Origin: Prescottella agglutinans
GTDB lineage: Bacteria > Actinomycetota > Actinomycetes > Mycobacteriales > Mycobacteriaceae
DNA: 64,000 nucleotides
Assembly (NCBI RefSeq): GCF_004011865.1
Contig: NZ_RKLP01000014.1
Span: 57,226 to 121,225 of the forward strand
Direction: 5' to 3'
In this document: piece by piece, positions 54,152 through 63,297 of the stretch
How positions within the stretch are numbered: position 1 is the first letter of the stretch
Layout: every line of letters begins with the position of its first letter
Program-made: the position numbers and the translations under genes
The notes under the pieces: model-generated
The model's input: the letters and a program-made list of their open reading frames with translations, nothing else
Databases searched by the model: none
Told to the model about the DNA's origin: nothing

Positions 54152-54481
54152 TTGGACGGATTCTCGGCTGCGCCCGATGAGATTCGCGCGTACGGGAGCG
54201 TCGCGGCGGGGGCCGCGGCGCACATAGCCGCGACGGAGGGGTTGGACGTCGCCGCCAACGTCGCGGCACTGACACCGGTGTTCGGCGTCATCGGCGCCGA
54301 CTTCCTCGCGACATACGCCGCGACACAGGCGACACACGCCGGATCGGTCGCCGCACTGGCGAACGTCTTCGCCGGCACCGGGTCGGTCGCGCACGCGATC
54401 GCCGCCGCGTACGACGCCGCGGATCAAGCCACCGCGGCCGTGTTGGGCTCCGCACGAACCGATCTGGGGGACAACGCATGA
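54152..54481 (+). CDS. Type VII secretion-type small protein (EspC-like)
   Basis: The TTG at 54152, with GGGGGG 5 bases upstream, gives 109 residues. The protein is mostly helical and very Ala-rich. The motif YDAAD at 87-91 fits the YxxxD/E export signal of type VII substrates, placed near the C-terminus after a helical hairpin as in EspC/DUF2580 proteins. It overlaps the next gene by 4 bases, which is typical of heterodimeric substrates. No ESX machinery gene is in the window. Confidence 0.72.
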   Translation: MDGFSAAPDEIRAYGSVAAGAAAHIAATEGLDVAANVAALTPVFGVIGADFLATYAATQATHAGSVAALANVFAGTGSVAHAIAAAYDAADQATAAVLGSARTDLGDNA

Positions 54482-55812
54482 CGACGCCCGACACGACCCC
54501 TCCGGGCCAGCAGACGGTGCTCGACCTGCTGCAGGCGTCGCCCGTCGGCCCGGTCCTGGACATGCCGGTCCCCCGCACCCCGATGGAGGCGCTCGAAGCC
54601 TCGCCCCTCGGGCCGTTGCTGGACACACCGTTCACCGACATCGCAGCGGGCGCACTGCCCCCGCTGCCGGCGCTGCCTCCGCTACCGGCACTGCCGCCGT
54701 TGCCCCCGCTTCCCGGGATCGATCAGCTGCTTCAGCCGTTGTCCGAGATGGCGAGCGCGTTCGGCACCGGCACGATCGGCGGATTCGATCCGACGGCCAT
54801 GCTGCAGCAGTCGTCGTCGATCATCGACACGGCTCTGTCGATGGGCATCTCGGGGCTGAAGGCCCTCGACGGAGCCTGGGACGGTCAGGCCGCCGCCGCG
54901 GCGCAGACGCAGGGACTGCAGACGCAGGCCGCCGGCACGCAGCTCAGCGAACGCGGCAACGAGATCGCGACAGTCACCCAGGAAGCGGCCGGGACGGTGG
55001 CGCGGGGCAACGCCGAACTCGTCGCCGTCGCCGAGTCGTTCGTCGCGACGGCCGTCGCCGCCGGGCCGGTCGTCCTCACTCCTCCCGGCCAGACCCTGCT
55101 CATCGCCGCGGCCGCCGATCACCTGCAGCGCGCACTGTCGGTCGTGGCGAAGACGCGGGCCGAACTGTCCGGTCACCAGGCAGCGATGGCGGCGCTCGGC
55201 ACCCCCGTCCCGGTACCGCCCGCCCCGATCCCGGCGCCCGGACTCACCGCCGGGGGCGGTCCGTCCCCGATCTCCGTCGCGGCGTCGCTGCTCGAGGCCG
55301 TCGGCAAGCCGCTGATCGATGCGGCGTCGCCGGACGCGCCCGCGCAGACCTACGCGGCCGGCACCACATCCACCGTGAGCAGTGACTACGCGCTCCGCGG
55401 CGCGATGAGCGGCGGCTCTGCCGCGACAGGTGCCGCCGGTGCCGCGGTCTCCGCGTCGGGCGGCGGGGGTGTCGCCGGCTTCGGCGGGGGCTTCGCGGCG
55501 GCGGGTTCGGCCGCGCGCGGGCCCTCGGCGACGCAACTGTCCGCGGGGGCGACGGCCTCGAGCCCGGGTCAATCAGGCATGGCCGCAACGGGATCGGGAG
55601 CCATGACCACCGCGTCCGGTGGGATGGCCTCTCCCGGGATGATGTCGCCGGCCGCCCGGCACGGCTACGACGACACTGTCGACCGGTCGACGCCGGGATA
55701 CCTCGTCGGCGCCGCACCGAGCAACACCGTGGTCGGCGACCTGCCGCTCGTGTCGCCCGCCGTCATCGGGGCGGTCGACCCGGACGATCTCGGCTTCGAC
55801 GACATACGCTGA
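54478..55812 (+). CDS. Type VII secretion-type large partner protein
   Basis: The 444-residue protein has a Pro/Leu-rich repeat at 60-80 (PPLPALPPLPALPPLPP). A helical region contains W134-x-G136 (GAWDGQAAAA), the WxG turn seen in PPE-like and WXG100 proteins. A long Gly/Ala/Ser-rich, probably disordered tail follows. There is no signal peptide. With the coupled YxxxD-bearing upstream protein it resembles an EspB/EspE- or PPE-like secreted pair. Function after export is unknown; surface or envelope roles are typical for the class. Confidence 0.7.
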   Translation: MTTPDTTPPGQQTVLDLLQASPVGPVLDMPVPRTPMEALEASPLGPLLDTPFTDIAAGALPPLPALPPLPALPPLPPLPGIDQLLQPLSEMASAFGTGTIGGFDPTAMLQQSSSIIDTALSMGISGLKALDGAWDGQAAAAAQTQGLQTQAAGTQLSERGNEIATVTQEAAGTVARGNAELVAVAESFVATAVAAGPVVLTPPGQTLLIAAAADHLQRALSVVAKTRAELSGHQAAMAALGTPVPVPPAPIPAPGLTAGGGPSPISVAASLLEAVGKPLIDAASPDAPAQTYAAGTTSTVSSDYALRGAMSGGSAATGAAGAAVSASGGGGVAGFGGGFAAAGSAARGPSATQLSAGATASSPGQSGMAATGSGAMTTASGGMASPGMMSPAARHGYDDTVDRSTPGYLVGAAPSNTVVGDLPLVSPAVIGAVDPDDLGFDDIR

Positions 55813-55821
55813 TCGCCGTTC

Positions 55822-55852
55822 GCCTCGGCCGGTCGTCAGATCAGGCCGAGGC
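55822..55852. terminator. Bidirectional terminator between convergent genes
   Basis: GCCTCGGCC and GGCCGAGGC are exact 9-base complements around a 13-base loop. The hairpin starts 9 bases after the secreted-protein gene and includes the last codons of mdh on the other strand. Confidence 0.65.
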
Positions 55853-56840
55853 CCCGCACGGCGTCACGCTCCTGTTCGAGTTCCGCGACCGACAGGTCGA
55901 TCCGGTGTCGCGAGAACTCGTCGATGTCGAGGCCCTCGACGATGCGGAAGTCCCCGTCGGCGCACGTGACCGGGAACGAGCTGATCAGCCCGTCCGGGAC
56001 GCCGTACGACCCGTCGGAGCACACCGCCATCGACACCCAGTCCCCGTCGGCGGTGCCGCGAACCCAGTCGCGCACGTGGTCGATGGCGGCGCTGGCGGCG
56101 CTCGCCGCGGAGGACGACCCCCGGGCCGCAATGATCGCGGTCCCGCGCTGCTGCACGGTGGGAATGAAGTCGTTCTCGATCCACGTCCGGTCGGACACCG
56201 CGTCCTCGGCGGGCTTGTTACCGACGAGCGCGTGCGACAGATCCGGGTACTGGGTTGCGGAGTGGTTGCCCCAGATCGTCATTCGCCGGATGTCGGCGGC
56301 GGCCTCGTCGGTCCTGCGTGCGAGCTGAGCGATCGCGCGGTTGTGGTCGAGGCGGGTGAGCGCCGAGAAACGGGCGCGTGGCACGTCCGGCGCGTTGTTC
56401 ATCGCGATCAGTGCGTTGGTGTTGGCGGGGTTGCCCACCACCAGGACCTTGATGTCGCCCGAGGCGCGGTCCTGGATCGCCCGTCCCTGGTCGGTGAAGA
56501 TCGCACCGTTCGCGGCCAGCAGATCCGACCGTTCCATGCCCTGGGTGCGAGGCCGCGCCCCGACGAGCAGTGCAATCTCCGCCCCGTCGAATCCGACGCG
56601 GGGGTCGTCGGTGATCTCGATCCCGTCGAGCAGCGGGAACGCGCCGTCCTCGAGTTCCATCGCGACGCCCTCGGCGTTCCGAACCGCCGCGGGAATCTCC
56701 AACAGTCGCAGTCGAACCGGGGTGTCGGGGCCGAGCATGTCGCCCGCCGCGATCCGGAAGAGCAGACCGTAGGCGATCTGCCCCGATGCCCCCGTGACGG
56801 TGACCGTGACCGGTGCGCTACCGACAGCTGCAGTACTCAT
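55836..56840 (-). CDS. mdh: Malate dehydrogenase
   Basis: This is the NAD-dependent malate/oxaloacetate step of the TCA cycle. The 334-residue protein is of the larger, cytosolic-type family used by actinobacteria. The NAD loop [16 protein letters not shown] is at 16-31. Substrate arginines follow [14 protein letters not shown], and the catalytic pair appears as LTRLDHNRA and [12 protein letters not shown]. The final residues form the usual helix. It is 106 bases downstream of the large LuxR-type gene but is probably expressed on its own. Confidence 0.95.
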   Translation of the reverse strand: MSTAAVGSAPVTVTVTGASGQIAYGLLFRIAAGDMLGPDTPVRLRLLEIPAAVRNAEGVAMELEDGAFPLLDGIEITDDPRVGFDGAEIALLVGARPRTQGMERSDLLAANGAIFTDQGRAIQDRASGDIKVLVVGNPANTNALIAMNNAPDVPRARFSALTRLDHNRAIAQLARRTDEAAADIRRMTIWGNHSATQYPDLSHALVGNKPAEDAVSDRTWIENDFIPTVQQRGTAIIAARGSSSAASAASAAIDHVRDWVRGTADGDWVSMAVCSDGSYGVPDGLISSFPVTCADGDFRIVEGLDIDEFSRHRIDLSVAELEQERDAVRGLGLI

Positions 56841-56946
56841 ACCGCCTCCTCGCGTCGTAGTCGGCTGCTTCCACGCTAGTCATCAATTGCGTGGCGGGAG
56901 AAGGACGTCGGTCACACCCCACGACCGTCGCCCGAAGTGCGGTCCG

Positions 56947-59550
56947 TCACACCTGGACGAGTTTCGCGAGGTCGCTCCGGTGGCTGAGCGCCAGCTTCTC
57001 GCAGGCGCGGTAGATGTGCCCCTCGACCGTCCGCACCGACAGGACGAGACGCCGGGCGATGTCCTTGTTCGAGAGCCCCCGGCCCACCAGCACCGCCACC
57101 TCCCGCTCGCGGTCGGTCAGCGGCAGCGGGCGCGCGGCCTTCGCGAGGGCCGGCGTGGTCGCACCGTCGCAGCGCGACGACAGCCAGTGCGCCTTCGCCG
57201 CGGCCGCCAACTCGCCCCGGCGGTCGTTCGACCGTGAGTACGCGGTCGCCGCCTGGGCGAACGTGTCGGCCGCGGCGAGCAGCGCTCCCACCCGCTCGAA
57301 CTCGGCCGCGAGCGCGTCCAGGGCCGGACCGTCGGCCTTCGCCAACGCCCGCGCCCGCGCGGTCGCCACCTTCGCGAACGGCCCGTCCACCAGCGTCTCG
57401 AGCTCGCTCAGTCGCTCGACGGTCGAGTAGTCACCGAACGTCGTCGCGACGTCGAGGGCGAGCGCCTCCACCGCGAACTGCCCCGACTCGGCGGCCAGGA
57501 CGGCGGCACGCCGGGCCGCGTGTACCGCCGCGGACACCTCACCGTCCGCGCCGGCCACCCACGCGCGCGCGATGTCGACCAGCGGATCGAAGAACGCGAG
57601 TTCGGGTCCCGTGTTCCGCTCGGCGATCGCCAGCGCCGCGGCGGCGTCCTCGGGCCGGCCCTGCGCCGCCCGCACCTGGCACAGGCTGACCGCGGCGAGC
57701 AGCATCCATTCCGACCGAGTCTTCCGGTCGAGGACCGCCAGCGCCTCGGTGAGGTGGGTGGCGGCGTCGTCGAGTCGGCCCGAGGTCAGTTCCACCACGC
57801 CCGACGCCACGTCCGCCAGGGCGGCACTGTTCGGCTGCCCGGCGGCGAGATCGCGGTACCGGGCCGCGGTGTCCCGCGCCGCGGTGAGCCGCCCGACCAG
57901 GGTCAGCGCCTGCACCTCGAAGTAGCCGATGTGGAACCGGAGCAGGCCGTCACCGTGCGAGATCGCCTCCCACGCGGACGACGCGAGCGCGCCGACCTCG
58001 AAGCCGCGCCCCGACACGGTGAGGGCGGCGACCCCGGCGAACACGCCGCTGGCCCGGGCCCACGGGTGTGCCTCGGGTGCCGCCTCGACCTCCCGGGCCA
58101 AGGCGATGGCCTCGCCGAGGTGGCGGTCGTAGAGGTGCAGGACCGCGTCCAACGCAACGACCGACACCCGCAGCATCGGATCGGTGATCCGGCCGCGCTC
58201 GCGTTGGAACAGCTCGACGGCCTCGTGCGGGCGACCCGCCTCCAGGTACAGGCTGGCGACCCGGGTCAGCAGCCACCGTGCGACGTCGTACTCGCACAAC
58301 GTGTCGGGGTCGACCGCGGCGAACACCGACTCGGCCTCGGCGCCCATCCCCTGCCACATCAGCGCCCGACCCAACGCGAACGACGCGTCGAATCCGGCGC
58401 CCAGCCGCACCGCCGCGGCCGCCAGACGGGCACCCTGTTCGAGGCTGCACATCGCGATCGCGTCCTCCGCGCCGCGCACCAGCAGCTCGGGATCGGGCTC
58501 GACGCCCGACTCCATCGCCAGCTCCGCGATCCGCATCGACGTCACCACTCCGGGATCGGGCGACTCGCGGAGTACCTCGACGAGCCGTCGCTTGATCCGC
58601 TGCGACGCGAGCACCCCGGCCCGGTCGCGGATCACCTCGCCGAACAACGGATGCGCGAGCCGCACGACGTGCGAGTGCCCGACGTCGCGCACCCGCACGA
58701 GGTCCATCCGCTCGGCCTCCTCGATGGACCGGCGGCTGACCAACTCGCTGAGCACCTCGAGCTCGAGCGGCTCGCAGAACGCGAGGTAGTCGACGACGTC
58801 GAGCGCGTCCTTGGGGGTGCGCGCGAAGCGGGACTCGAGCAGCGACGCGAGCGCCGGCGAGATCGCGGGGCGGCCGCGCAGTTGCCACACCCCGCCGGAC
58901 TTGCGGAGCGTGCCCCCGTCCAGCGCGCCCTCGACGAGGTGCCGCAGAAACAGCGGGTTGCCCTCCGATTCCTCCCAGATCGCATCGGCGCTGAACCGCT
59001 CGACCGGTGCCCCCAGGACCGCGGAGAGCTCGTCGTCCATCTCGTCGCGGGTGAACGGCGGCACCACGAACGGCGTGAGCAGGCCGTCCTTCCAGAGGGC
59101 CTCGATGGCGCTCGGCACGGGGGCGCCGCTGCGGACCGTCACGACCAGGCGGGCGTCGCGGCCGACCGCCAGCTGGTGGACCAGGCCCGCGGAGAACTCG
59201 TCGAGCAGGTGGGCGTCGTCGACCCCGACGATGCCCACCCCGCCGTCCGGCGCCAGGCCGTCCTCGGCCAGCACGTCACGCACGGCGCGCAGCGCCACGA
59301 CCGGGTCGCGCGACGTTGTGCGGGCGAGATGCGGGGCGAAGGCCCCGAGGGGGATGTTCTGCGTGGACTCGGTGCCGACGATCCACCGGGCGTCGCCGGT
59401 GAGCGAACCCACCAGTTCCCTGGCCATGGTCGTCTTCCCCACGCCCGCGGTGCCGACCAGCACCACCCCGCACGACCTGCCGTCGCGGAGCAACTGCTCG
59501 GCGCCCCGGAACGCGGCCCTGCGATCCAGGACGGGCCAGAGACCGACCAT
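56947..59550 (-). CDS. Large STAND/LuxR-type transcription regulator
   Basis: From the ATG at 59550 the product has 867 residues. An N-terminal AAA/STAND ATPase has Walker A GTAGVGKTT at 33-41 and Walker B IVGVDDAHLLDE. A long helical, TPR-like middle region (about 330-790) follows. The C-terminal LuxR helix-turn-helix is PLTDREREVAVLVGRGLSNK and RTVEGHIYRACEKL. This is the LAL/MalT architecture that integrates ATP and ligand binding before activating transcription. Target genes and ligand are unknown; immediate neighbours are housekeeping. Confidence 0.9.
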   Translation of the reverse strand: MVGLWPVLDRRAAFRGAEQLLRDGRSCGVVLVGTAGVGKTTMARELVGSLTGDARWIVGTESTQNIPLGAFAPHLARTTSRDPVVALRAVRDVLAEDGLAPDGGVGIVGVDDAHLLDEFSAGLVHQLAVGRDARLVVTVRSGAPVPSAIEALWKDGLLTPFVVPPFTRDEMDDELSAVLGAPVERFSADAIWEESEGNPLFLRHLVEGALDGGTLRKSGGVWQLRGRPAISPALASLLESRFARTPKDALDVVDYLAFCEPLELEVLSELVSRRSIEEAERMDLVRVRDVGHSHVVRLAHPLFGEVIRDRAGVLASQRIKRRLVEVLRESPDPGVVTSMRIAELAMESGVEPDPELLVRGAEDAIAMCSLEQGARLAAAAVRLGAGFDASFALGRALMWQGMGAEAESVFAAVDPDTLCEYDVARWLLTRVASLYLEAGRPHEAVELFQRERGRITDPMLRVSVVALDAVLHLYDRHLGEAIALAREVEAAPEAHPWARASGVFAGVAALTVSGRGFEVGALASSAWEAISHGDGLLRFHIGYFEVQALTLVGRLTAARDTAARYRDLAAGQPNSAALADVASGVVELTSGRLDDAATHLTEALAVLDRKTRSEWMLLAAVSLCQVRAAQGRPEDAAAALAIAERNTGPELAFFDPLVDIARAWVAGADGEVSAAVHAARRAAVLAAESGQFAVEALALDVATTFGDYSTVERLSELETLVDGPFAKVATARARALAKADGPALDALAAEFERVGALLAAADTFAQAATAYSRSNDRRGELAAAAKAHWLSSRCDGATTPALAKAARPLPLTDREREVAVLVGRGLSNKDIARRLVLSVRTVEGHIYRACEKLALSHRSDLAKLVQV

Positions 59551-59635
59551 GCTTCGAACGATAATCCTCTGCGGCGACAGTGCGAAGCGATCGGACAAAC
59601 CCGCAACCAGGGAGTTACCGCCCGGTCGGTCCGGA

Positions 59636-60301
59636 TCAGCTCGAGAGCGATGCCACTTCCTGATCGGTGAGCGTGGTCTGCGGCACCCGTCCGGCGTCGC
59701 GGATCAACTCGACGGCCCGATACAGCGGGCGTTCCTCGAGCCCGGCGCCGCGCGCCTCGGCGCGCAACTGCTCGATCAGGACGGATGCGGCCGCCGCCGC
59801 CGGCGCGAGTTCGCTCGCCGACAGCGCGTCCGCGAGCTTGCGCAGGCCGAGCACGTCGAGTTCGCGTCCCCCGCCGGTGGCGTAGAGCGCGAGAGGCACG
59901 GTCTGGGTGGCGCGGGTGTCGCCGACGCGGATCGCCACCTGGCTGATCCGCGCCGACCGCACCACGAACTCGACCGTCGCCGCCTGCGCGACCTCCACCC
60001 GCCGCCGGCGCAACCCGTTGGAGGAGTGAAGCGTGGTGCCCTCCAACCAGATTCGCCGCCGGGTCGACAACAGCGCCGACGCGGCGGTGGGCACGCCGAT
60101 GACGACGCCGACGGCGAGGGCGATCGGCGGGGCGGCGAAGATCGCCACGATCCCCCCCGCGACGATCCCGATGAGGATCGAGACGATCGCGAGCCGCCGC
60201 ATGCGGGGCGCCAGCATCGACGCCGGGATCAGGTCGAGGGAATGCTCCTCCCGGCCGTTACCCTCAGGCGCCGGCAAGAAGTGAACCCGTCTGCGCCACA
60301 A
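59636..60301 (-). CDS. Membrane protein of unknown function downstream of hisS
   Basis: The frame gives up to 221 residues from a TTG at 60301 that overlaps hisS by 38 bases. A later start, such as the ATG at 60214 or nearby, is possible because the first 35 residues are poorly ordered. Two adjacent hydrophobic helices (about 40-75) are followed by a soluble, beta-rich then helical domain ([23 protein letters not shown]), perhaps PH-like. I do not recognise the family. Being directly after hisS suggests co-transcription only. Confidence 0.6.
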   Translation of the reverse strand: MWRRRVHFLPAPEGNGREEHSLDLIPASMLAPRMRRLAIVSILIGIVAGGIVAIFAAPPIALAVGVVIGVPTAASALLSTRRRIWLEGTTLHSSNGLRRRRVEVAQAATVEFVVRSARISQVAIRVGDTRATQTVPLALYATGGGRELDVLGLRKLADALSASELAPAAAAASVLIEQLRAEARGAGLEERPLYRAVELIRDAGRVPQTTLTDQEVASLSS

Positions 60302-61544
60302 CCTCTTCCAGGGGAACGGAGATCTGATCGCCGGTGCTCAGGTTCTTGATGCCGATGGTGCCCGCCTCGAGGTCCTGGTCACCGAGCACGAGCGCCAACT
60401 GCGCACCCGACCTGTCGGCGGCCTTCATCGACCCCTTGATGCCGCGGTCGCCGTAGACCATGTCGACGCGGATACCCGCCGTCCGCAGATCGTGCGCGAT
60501 CGTCACCATCCGGGCCTTCGCGGCGTCGCCGAGCGGCACGCCGAACACCTCGCACCGGGCCGGGGTGGACGCCGACTTGCCCTCGGCCGCGAGCGCCAGG
60601 ATCGTACGGTCGACGCCCAGGCCGAAACCGATGCCCGACAGCGGCTGACCGCCCAGTTGGGCCATCAGGCCGTCGTAGCGTCCGCCGCCACCGATACCTG
60701 ACTGCGCGCCCAGGCCGTCGTGCACGAACTCGAACGTCGTCTTGGTGTAGTAGTCCAGCCCGCGCACCATCCGCGGGTTGATCACGTACGGGACACCGAG
60801 CGCATCGAGGTGCGCGAGCACCTGGTCGAAGTGCGCCTTCGCGCTCTCGGAGAGGTGGTCCAGCATGAGCGGCGCGTCGGCCGTCATCGCACGGACGTCC
60901 TTGCGCTTGTCGTCGAGCACCCGCAGCGGGTTGATCTCGGCGCGCCGACGGGTCTCCTCGTCGAGATCGAGCCCGAACAGGAACTCCTGCAGGCGCTCCC
61001 GGTACTGGGGACGGCACGTGTCGTCACCGAGCGACGTGATCTCGAGCCGGAACCCGTCGAGACCGAGGCCGCGGAAGCCGGCATCCGCGATCGCGATGAC
61101 CTCGGCGTCGAGCGCCGGATCGTCCACGCCGATCGCCTCGACACCCACCTGCTGCAGCTGCCGGTAGCGGCCCGCCTGGGGGCGCTCGTAGCGGAAGAAC
61201 GGTCCGGCGTAGCTCAGCTTCACGGGGAGCTGGCCGCGGTCGAGACCGTGCTCGATCACCGCGCGCATCACACCGGCGGTGCCCTCGGGACGCAGCGTCA
61301 CCGACCGGTCACCGCGATCGGCGAACGTGTACATCTCCTTCGAGACGACGTCGGTCGACTCGCCGACACCGCGCGCGAACAGGCCGGTGTCCTCGAAGAT
61401 CGGCAACTCGATGTGCCCGTAGCCGGCGAGCCGGGCCGCGCGGGTCAGCCCGTCGCGTACGGCGACGAACTCCGCGGACTGCGGCGGAACGTAGTCGGGA
61501 ATGCCCTTGGGGGCCGAGAAGGTGCTGGCGCCTGACTTACTCAC
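60264..61544 (-). CDS. hisS: Histidyl-tRNA synthetase
   Basis: This class II enzyme of 426 residues has motif 2 in [19 protein letters not shown]. The histidine-binding signatures are [14 protein letters not shown] and GGGGRYDGL with the final [10 protein letters not shown], and a C-terminal anticodon-binding domain completes it. It starts 15 bases after the MBL hydrolase gene, the same pair and order as Rv2581c-Rv2580c in M. tuberculosis, and they are probably one transcript. Confidence 0.96.
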   Translation of the reverse strand: MSKSGASTFSAPKGIPDYVPPQSAEFVAVRDGLTRAARLAGYGHIELPIFEDTGLFARGVGESTDVVSKEMYTFADRGDRSVTLRPEGTAGVMRAVIEHGLDRGQLPVKLSYAGPFFRYERPQAGRYRQLQQVGVEAIGVDDPALDAEVIAIADAGFRGLGLDGFRLEITSLGDDTCRPQYRERLQEFLFGLDLDEETRRRAEINPLRVLDDKRKDVRAMTADAPLMLDHLSESAKAHFDQVLAHLDALGVPYVINPRMVRGLDYYTKTTFEFVHDGLGAQSGIGGGGRYDGLMAQLGGQPLSGIGFGLGVDRTILALAAEGKSASTPARCEVFGVPLGDAAKARMVTIAHDLRTAGIRVDMVYGDRGIKGSMKAADRSGAQLALVLGDQDLEAGTIGIKNLSTGDQISVPLEEVVAQTGSLLAGA

Positions 61545-61559
61545 TGTGATTACTTTTCC

Positions 61560-62240
61560 TTACTGGGAGGCGGTCAGTCCAACGAGAAACGGATTGGCGG
61601 CCCGTTCCTGGCCGATCGAGCTCGCACCGCCGTGGCCGGGCAGGATCGCGGTCGTGTCGTCGAGGACGAGCAACTTGCGGGCGATCGACTGCAGCAGCTG
61701 CTCGTGATCGCCGCCGGGCAGATCGCTGCGTCCGATCGACCCCTGGAACAACGTGTCACCGGTCAGCGCCACCTGGAGCGGGCCCTCGTCCGTGCCGATC
61801 GTGGTCCGCAGGACCACCGAGCCCTGCGTGTGGCCGGGAGTGTGGTCGACGACGAAGTCGATGCCCGCGACGGTGAACTCGTCGCCGTCGGCGAGTTCGA
61901 TCACCTCGGCGGGCTCACGGAACTCGACGCCGGCGATGAACTGGTTCATCGAGGGACCGATCCCCCGCCCCGGATCGGTGAGCATGTACCGGTCCGCGGG
62001 GTGGATGTACGCCGGGATCCCGTACCGCTCGCAGACCGGCTCCACCGACCACGTGTGATCGAGATGACCGTGGGTGAGCAACACCGCCCGCGGCTCGAGG
62101 TCCGCCTGCGCGAGGAACTGCACCAGCGGCTCGGTCGCATCCTGCCCGGGATCGACGACGACGCACTCCTTCGCGTCGTCCTGCGCGAGGATGTAGCAGT
62201 TGGTCTGGAACATCCCGGCCGGGAATCCGGTGACGAGCAC
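61560..62240 (-). CDS. Glyoxalase II-like MBL hydrolase (Rv2581c type)
   Basis: The GTG at 62240, with TAGGAG 8 bases upstream, gives 226 residues; the longer frame is not used. The zinc motif THGHLDHT (56-63) and later metal ligands (DHTPGHTQGS, LTGDTLFQGSIGRSDLPGG, ILPGHG) match the hydroxyacylglutathione hydrolase-like branch. Actinobacteria lack glutathione, so the thiol substrate may be a mycothiol adduct or another thioester; this is inference. The ppiB gene is divergent across a 193-base spacer. Confidence 0.88.
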   Translation of the reverse strand: MLVTGFPAGMFQTNCYILAQDDAKECVVVDPGQDATEPLVQFLAQADLEPRAVLLTHGHLDHTWSVEPVCERYGIPAYIHPADRYMLTDPGRGIGPSMNQFIAGVEFREPAEVIELADGDEFTVAGIDFVVDHTPGHTQGSVVLRTTIGTDEGPLQVALTGDTLFQGSIGRSDLPGGDHEQLLQSIARKLLVLDDTTAILPGHGGASSIGQERAANPFLVGLTASQ

Positions 62241-62433
62241 GGTGTCAACTCCTAGAGTTCGGGTCGATTGCGGACCGAAGACGAATCGAATACAGCCTAG
62301 GCGTTCGCTCCTCCAGGATCCTCTCAGGATTCGGTGGCAGACTCTGTGCCGCCCACCGACGGAGGCGGGCCCGCGGAACCGACTGCGTAGAGTGCGGAAA
62401 ATACCGAACAAGACGTACGGGAGGACGACTGCA

Positions 62434-63297
62434 GTGCCGAGCAATCAGCAGCGCCGGGAGGCGGCGAAACGGAAGCTGGAACGCCAGCTCGAACGACGCG
62501 CCGCGCGCGACCGCAAGCGCAAGCAACTGACGATCGCGGGGTCGATCGTCGGCGCGATCGTCGTCGTCGCCGTCGGCGCGGTCGTCGTGACGCTCTCGGG
62601 CAAGGACGACGGCGGCTCGACCGAGAACACCGCCGCCTCCGAAACACCCACCGCGGGTGCGCTGCCCGCCGGCCGCGCCGAGGCACTGCCGAACCTCGTC
62701 AACTGCAGCTACACCCCCAGCGGCGAGGCTGCCAAGCCCAACACGCCGCCCCGCGCCGAGGGCATCGACACGACCGTGAAGACCGTCAGCGCCAGCATCG
62801 AGACCACGCAGGGCCCCATCGGGCTCAGCCTGGCCAACGCCGACTCCCCCTGCACGGTCAACAGCTTCGTGAGCCTCGCGCAGCAGGGGTACTTCGACAA
62901 CACCCCGTGCCACCGTCTCGTCACCGGGCAGGGCCTGCAGATCCTCCAGTGCGGCGATCCGTCGGGAACCGGCGGCGGCGGTCCGGGCTACCAGTTCGCC
63001 AACGAGTTCCCCACCGACCAGTACGCGGCGGGCGACCCCAACGCCCAGACGCCCGCGACGTACCCGCGCGGCACCCTCGCGATGGCCAACGCCGGCCCCG
63101 ACACCAACGGCAGCCAGTTCTTCCTCGTCTACGGCGACTCGAAGCTGCCGCCGCAGTACACCGTGTTCGGCACCATCGACGAGACCGGTCTCCAGACCAT
63201 CGAGAAGATCGCCGCCGCCGGCGACGACGGATCGATGTCCGCGGGCGGCGGCAAGCCGAACCTGCCCGTCGACATCACGAGCGTGAGGTTGGACTGA
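62434..63297 (+). CDS. ppiB: Cyclophilin-type peptidyl-prolyl isomerase, membrane anchored
   Basis: The GTG at 62434, with GGGAGG upstream, gives 287 residues. A very basic N-terminus (REAAKRKLERQLERRAARDRK) precedes one transmembrane helix (about 33-55) and a linker, placing the cyclophilin domain (about 110-287) outside the membrane. Catalytic-site segments CHRLVTGQGLQILQCGDP and NTNGSQFFLVYG-type residues are clear. It matches Rv2582 (PpiB) in position opposite the glyoxalase-like gene. It probably assists folding of exported proteins. Confidence 0.92.
   Translation: MPSNQQRREAAKRKLERQLERRAARDRKRKQLTIAGSIVGAIVVVAVGAVVVTLSGKDDGGSTENTAASETPTAGALPAGRAEALPNLVNCSYTPSGEAAKPNTPPRAEGIDTTVKTVSASIETTQGPIGLSLANADSPCTVNSFVSLAQQGYFDNTPCHRLVTGQGLQILQCGDPSGTGGGGPGYQFANEFPTDQYAAGDPNAQTPATYPRGTLAMANAGPDTNGSQFFLVYGDSKLPPQYTVFGTIDETGLQTIEKIAAAGDDGSMSAGGGKPNLPVDITSVRLD

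Noticed and set aside
57520-59670. Long plus-strand open frame opposite the LuxR regulator
   Set aside because: It mirrors the high third-position GC of the real gene on the other strand; no motif or ribosome site supports it.
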